Positions 62,834 through 64,000 of a DNA stretch of 64,000 nucleotides are shown here, piece after piece. Below the pieces are notes generated by a model. That model saw only the letters and a list, made by a program, of their open reading frames with translations. It was not told the DNA's origin and did no database searches. Source of the DNA: Mesobacillus jeotgali (GTDB lineage Bacteria; Bacillota; Bacilli; Bacillales; Cytobacillaceae); the NCBI RefSeq assembly GCF_031759225.1, contig NZ_CP134494.1, positions 374,001 through 438,000 on the forward strand, given 5' to 3'. The translations under genes and the position numbers were made by a program. Within the stretch, counting starts at the first letter, position 1; every line of letters begins with the position of its first letter.

Positions 62834-63619
62834 ATGGCTAAAACGATTTTTATTACGGGTGCAGGCAGCGGGCTTGGTCGTGGGGCTTCTCTTGGGCTTG
62901 CGAAGAAGGGGCACCGGGTGATTGCGACGACTGAGCTGACTTCCCAGAAGACGGATCTGATGCGGGAGGCGGAGGAGCAGGGTCTTGATATGGAAGTGTT
63001 CAAGCTTGATATAACAAATGAACGGGATCGTGAACAAATTCAAAAGTATGATTTTGATGTGTTTGTTGCCAATGCGGCGATCAATGAAGGCGGGCCGCTG
63101 GCTGAGGTGCCGATGGACCGGATCCGCGCGCTATTCGAAGTGAATGTTTTCTCTACTTTGGAAACTGTGCAAATCGCAGCACGGAAGCTAGTGGAAAAAG
63201 GAAGCGGAAAAATCATCTTCATGAGCTCGATGGCAGGTATTTCAGCAACACCATATGTTGGGCCATATACGGCAACGAAGCATGCAATCGAGGGAATCGC
63301 CCAAACAATGAAGTCGGAGCTGGAAAAGCACAATGTAAAAGTAGCGACGATCAACCCGGGAGCTTTCGAAACGGGCTTCAACAAGCGGGCGGCTGAGGAA
63401 AAGTGGAAGTGGTACGATGAAGAGAAGAATTTTACCCGCAAAGAGGATATGGAAAAGCAGGAAGAGGCATTGAAGGACCAGTTTGATCCTAAGGATATGA
63501 TTGCGAAAATGGTAGAAATCATTCCTGCCGACCAACATAAATTCCGCACGGTTTATCCTGAGGAGACGGAAAAGCAGCTCAAAAAGACACAAGAGAAAAG
63601 ATGGACTATGGAGATATAA
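62834..63619 (+). CDS. Short-chain dehydrogenase/reductase
   Basis: The 261-residue Rossmann-fold oxidoreductase has the cofactor motif TGAGSGLGRG, NAAI in place of NNAG, the catalytic Ser in IIFMSSMAG and the YTATKHA catalytic Tyr-Lys pair. INPGAFETGF follows, as in classical SDRs. The substrate is unknown. GATAGGAGGACTCGGA precedes the ATG. It is a single gene. Confidence 0.88.
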   Translation: MAKTIFITGAGSGLGRGASLGLAKKGHRVIATTELTSQKTDLMREAEEQGLDMEVFKLDITNERDREQIQKYDFDVFVANAAINEGGPLAEVPMDRIRALFEVNVFSTLETVQIAARKLVEKGSGKIIFMSSMAGISATPYVGPYTATKHAIEGIAQTMKSELEKHNVKVATINPGAFETGFNKRAAEEKWKWYDEEKNFTRKEDMEKQEEALKDQFDPKDMIAKMVEIIPADQHKFRTVYPEETEKQLKKTQEKRWTMEI

Positions 63620-63677
63620 GCGGATATAGCCAAGAAACTGGCCGGATCCCATTGAGGATTCGGCCGCGGAATACATA

Positions 63678-64000
63678 TTAATCGGTCGAGATAAAAGCAT
63701 CGATTCCCTTGCTTTCGATCTCCCGTAAGCGAGCTTCGGCATTTTTACGGTCCGAAAAAGCTCCAGCTTGTACACGGTACCAGGTCTCGCCGGAAATCTC
63801 CGATGCAGCAATGAAGCTTTCAAATCCTTTTGAATCAAGGTCTGCTACTCGTTCCTCGGCATTCGCTCTTTGCTTGAAAGAACCTGCGATGACTTTAAAT
63901 AGCGCTCCGCGATCAGATGATTCCCCGCCAGTTGGCGTATTTTTTGCTGCAAGGTTGAACGCTTTTGCAATGCCATTCGCATGTCCCTGGGCTACATTCA
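63678..64000 (-). CDS. C-terminal part of a SPOR-domain cell-wall amidase (partial)
   Basis: Only the last ~107 residues are in the window; the start lies beyond 64000. The segment VAQGHANGIAKAFNL looks like the end of an Amidase_3 catalytic domain. Two SPOR repeats follow, LFKVIAGSFKQRANAEERVA and WYRVQAGAFSDRKNAEARLR, which bind denuded peptidoglycan. This layout is that of CwlC-type N-acetylmuramoyl-L-alanine amidases acting in mother-cell lysis. The assignment depends on the unseen N-terminal part. Confidence 0.72.
   Translation of the reverse strand, partial: NVAQGHANGIAKAFNLAAKNTPTGGESSDRGALFKVIAGSFKQRANAEERVADLDSKGFESFIAASEISGETWYRVQAGAFSDRKNAEARLREIESKGIDAFISTD

Noticed and set aside
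63642..63668. Hairpin GGCCGGATCC/GGATTCGGCC after the SDR gene
   Set aside because: A good stem but no T-run on either strand, so it is not called as a terminator.

Overview
The window comes from an aerobic, spore-forming, low-GC Gram-positive of the family Bacillaceae, most like Mesobacillus, Neobacillus or Cytobacillus. I infer this from the strong AGGAGG ribosome sites with frequent TTG/GTG starts, the lutPR-lutABC order, NprE-type protease, YfkAB, SE1832 and CBO0543 family proteins, sporulation-type promoters, and repeat elements typical of Bacillus intergenic regions. The genus cannot be fixed from sequence alone.

Layout. 0-11 kb: DUF429 and Nif3-like genes, a small decayed gene, then a spore-surface-like collagen protein of about 90 Gly-Pro-Thr triplets beside four glycosyltransferase genes (one fused to a pyruvyltransferase) that probably decorate it. 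11-20 kb: tRNA-dihydrouridine synthase, two tandem DUF6143-like genes, thermolysin-family protease, SstT, KatG. 20-26 kb: lactate permease, regulator and LutABC. 26-30 kb: a cobalamin riboswitch with terminator in front of an acyl-CoA thioesterase and class Ia ribonucleotide reductase (nrdAB). 30-41 kb: sugar acetyltransferase, amine oxidase, YfkAB, an EAL protein whose terminator is split by an intact IS1182-family element, Fnr-controlled NarK, a 22-codon gene, cysteine dioxygenase and a DMT exporter. 41-53 kb: ABC-F protein with an attenuator-like leader, TspO, a SelL-like redox gene with an in-frame UGA, PhoP-controlled PstS, three CBO0543-type membrane proteins, and a quinone-stress operon with MhqR-type operators. 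53-64 kb: SelO, MMPL transporter, a CarH/LitR-like B12-binding MerR regulator with 11-bp direct-repeat operators, several small genes, a cold-shock protein, an SDR, and the end of a SPOR-domain amidase.

Most notable. (1) The gene at 45690-46238 (minus) reads through one UGA exactly where its family has the first Cys of a CxxC motif. A 7-bp hairpin with loop AGUU starts its loop 25 nt after the UGA, as expected of a bacterial SECIS, so this is probably a selenoprotein. (2) Three intergenic tandem arrays (20.1, 44.2 and 51.7 kb) have unrelated sequences but the same 52-bp period, about five helical turns. Two of them share a fixed skeleton, GACA-N25-TGTC-N19. I know of no description of such a family. 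(3) Two independent B12-responsive switches, a riboswitch on nrdAB and a CarH-like regulator, lie in one window.
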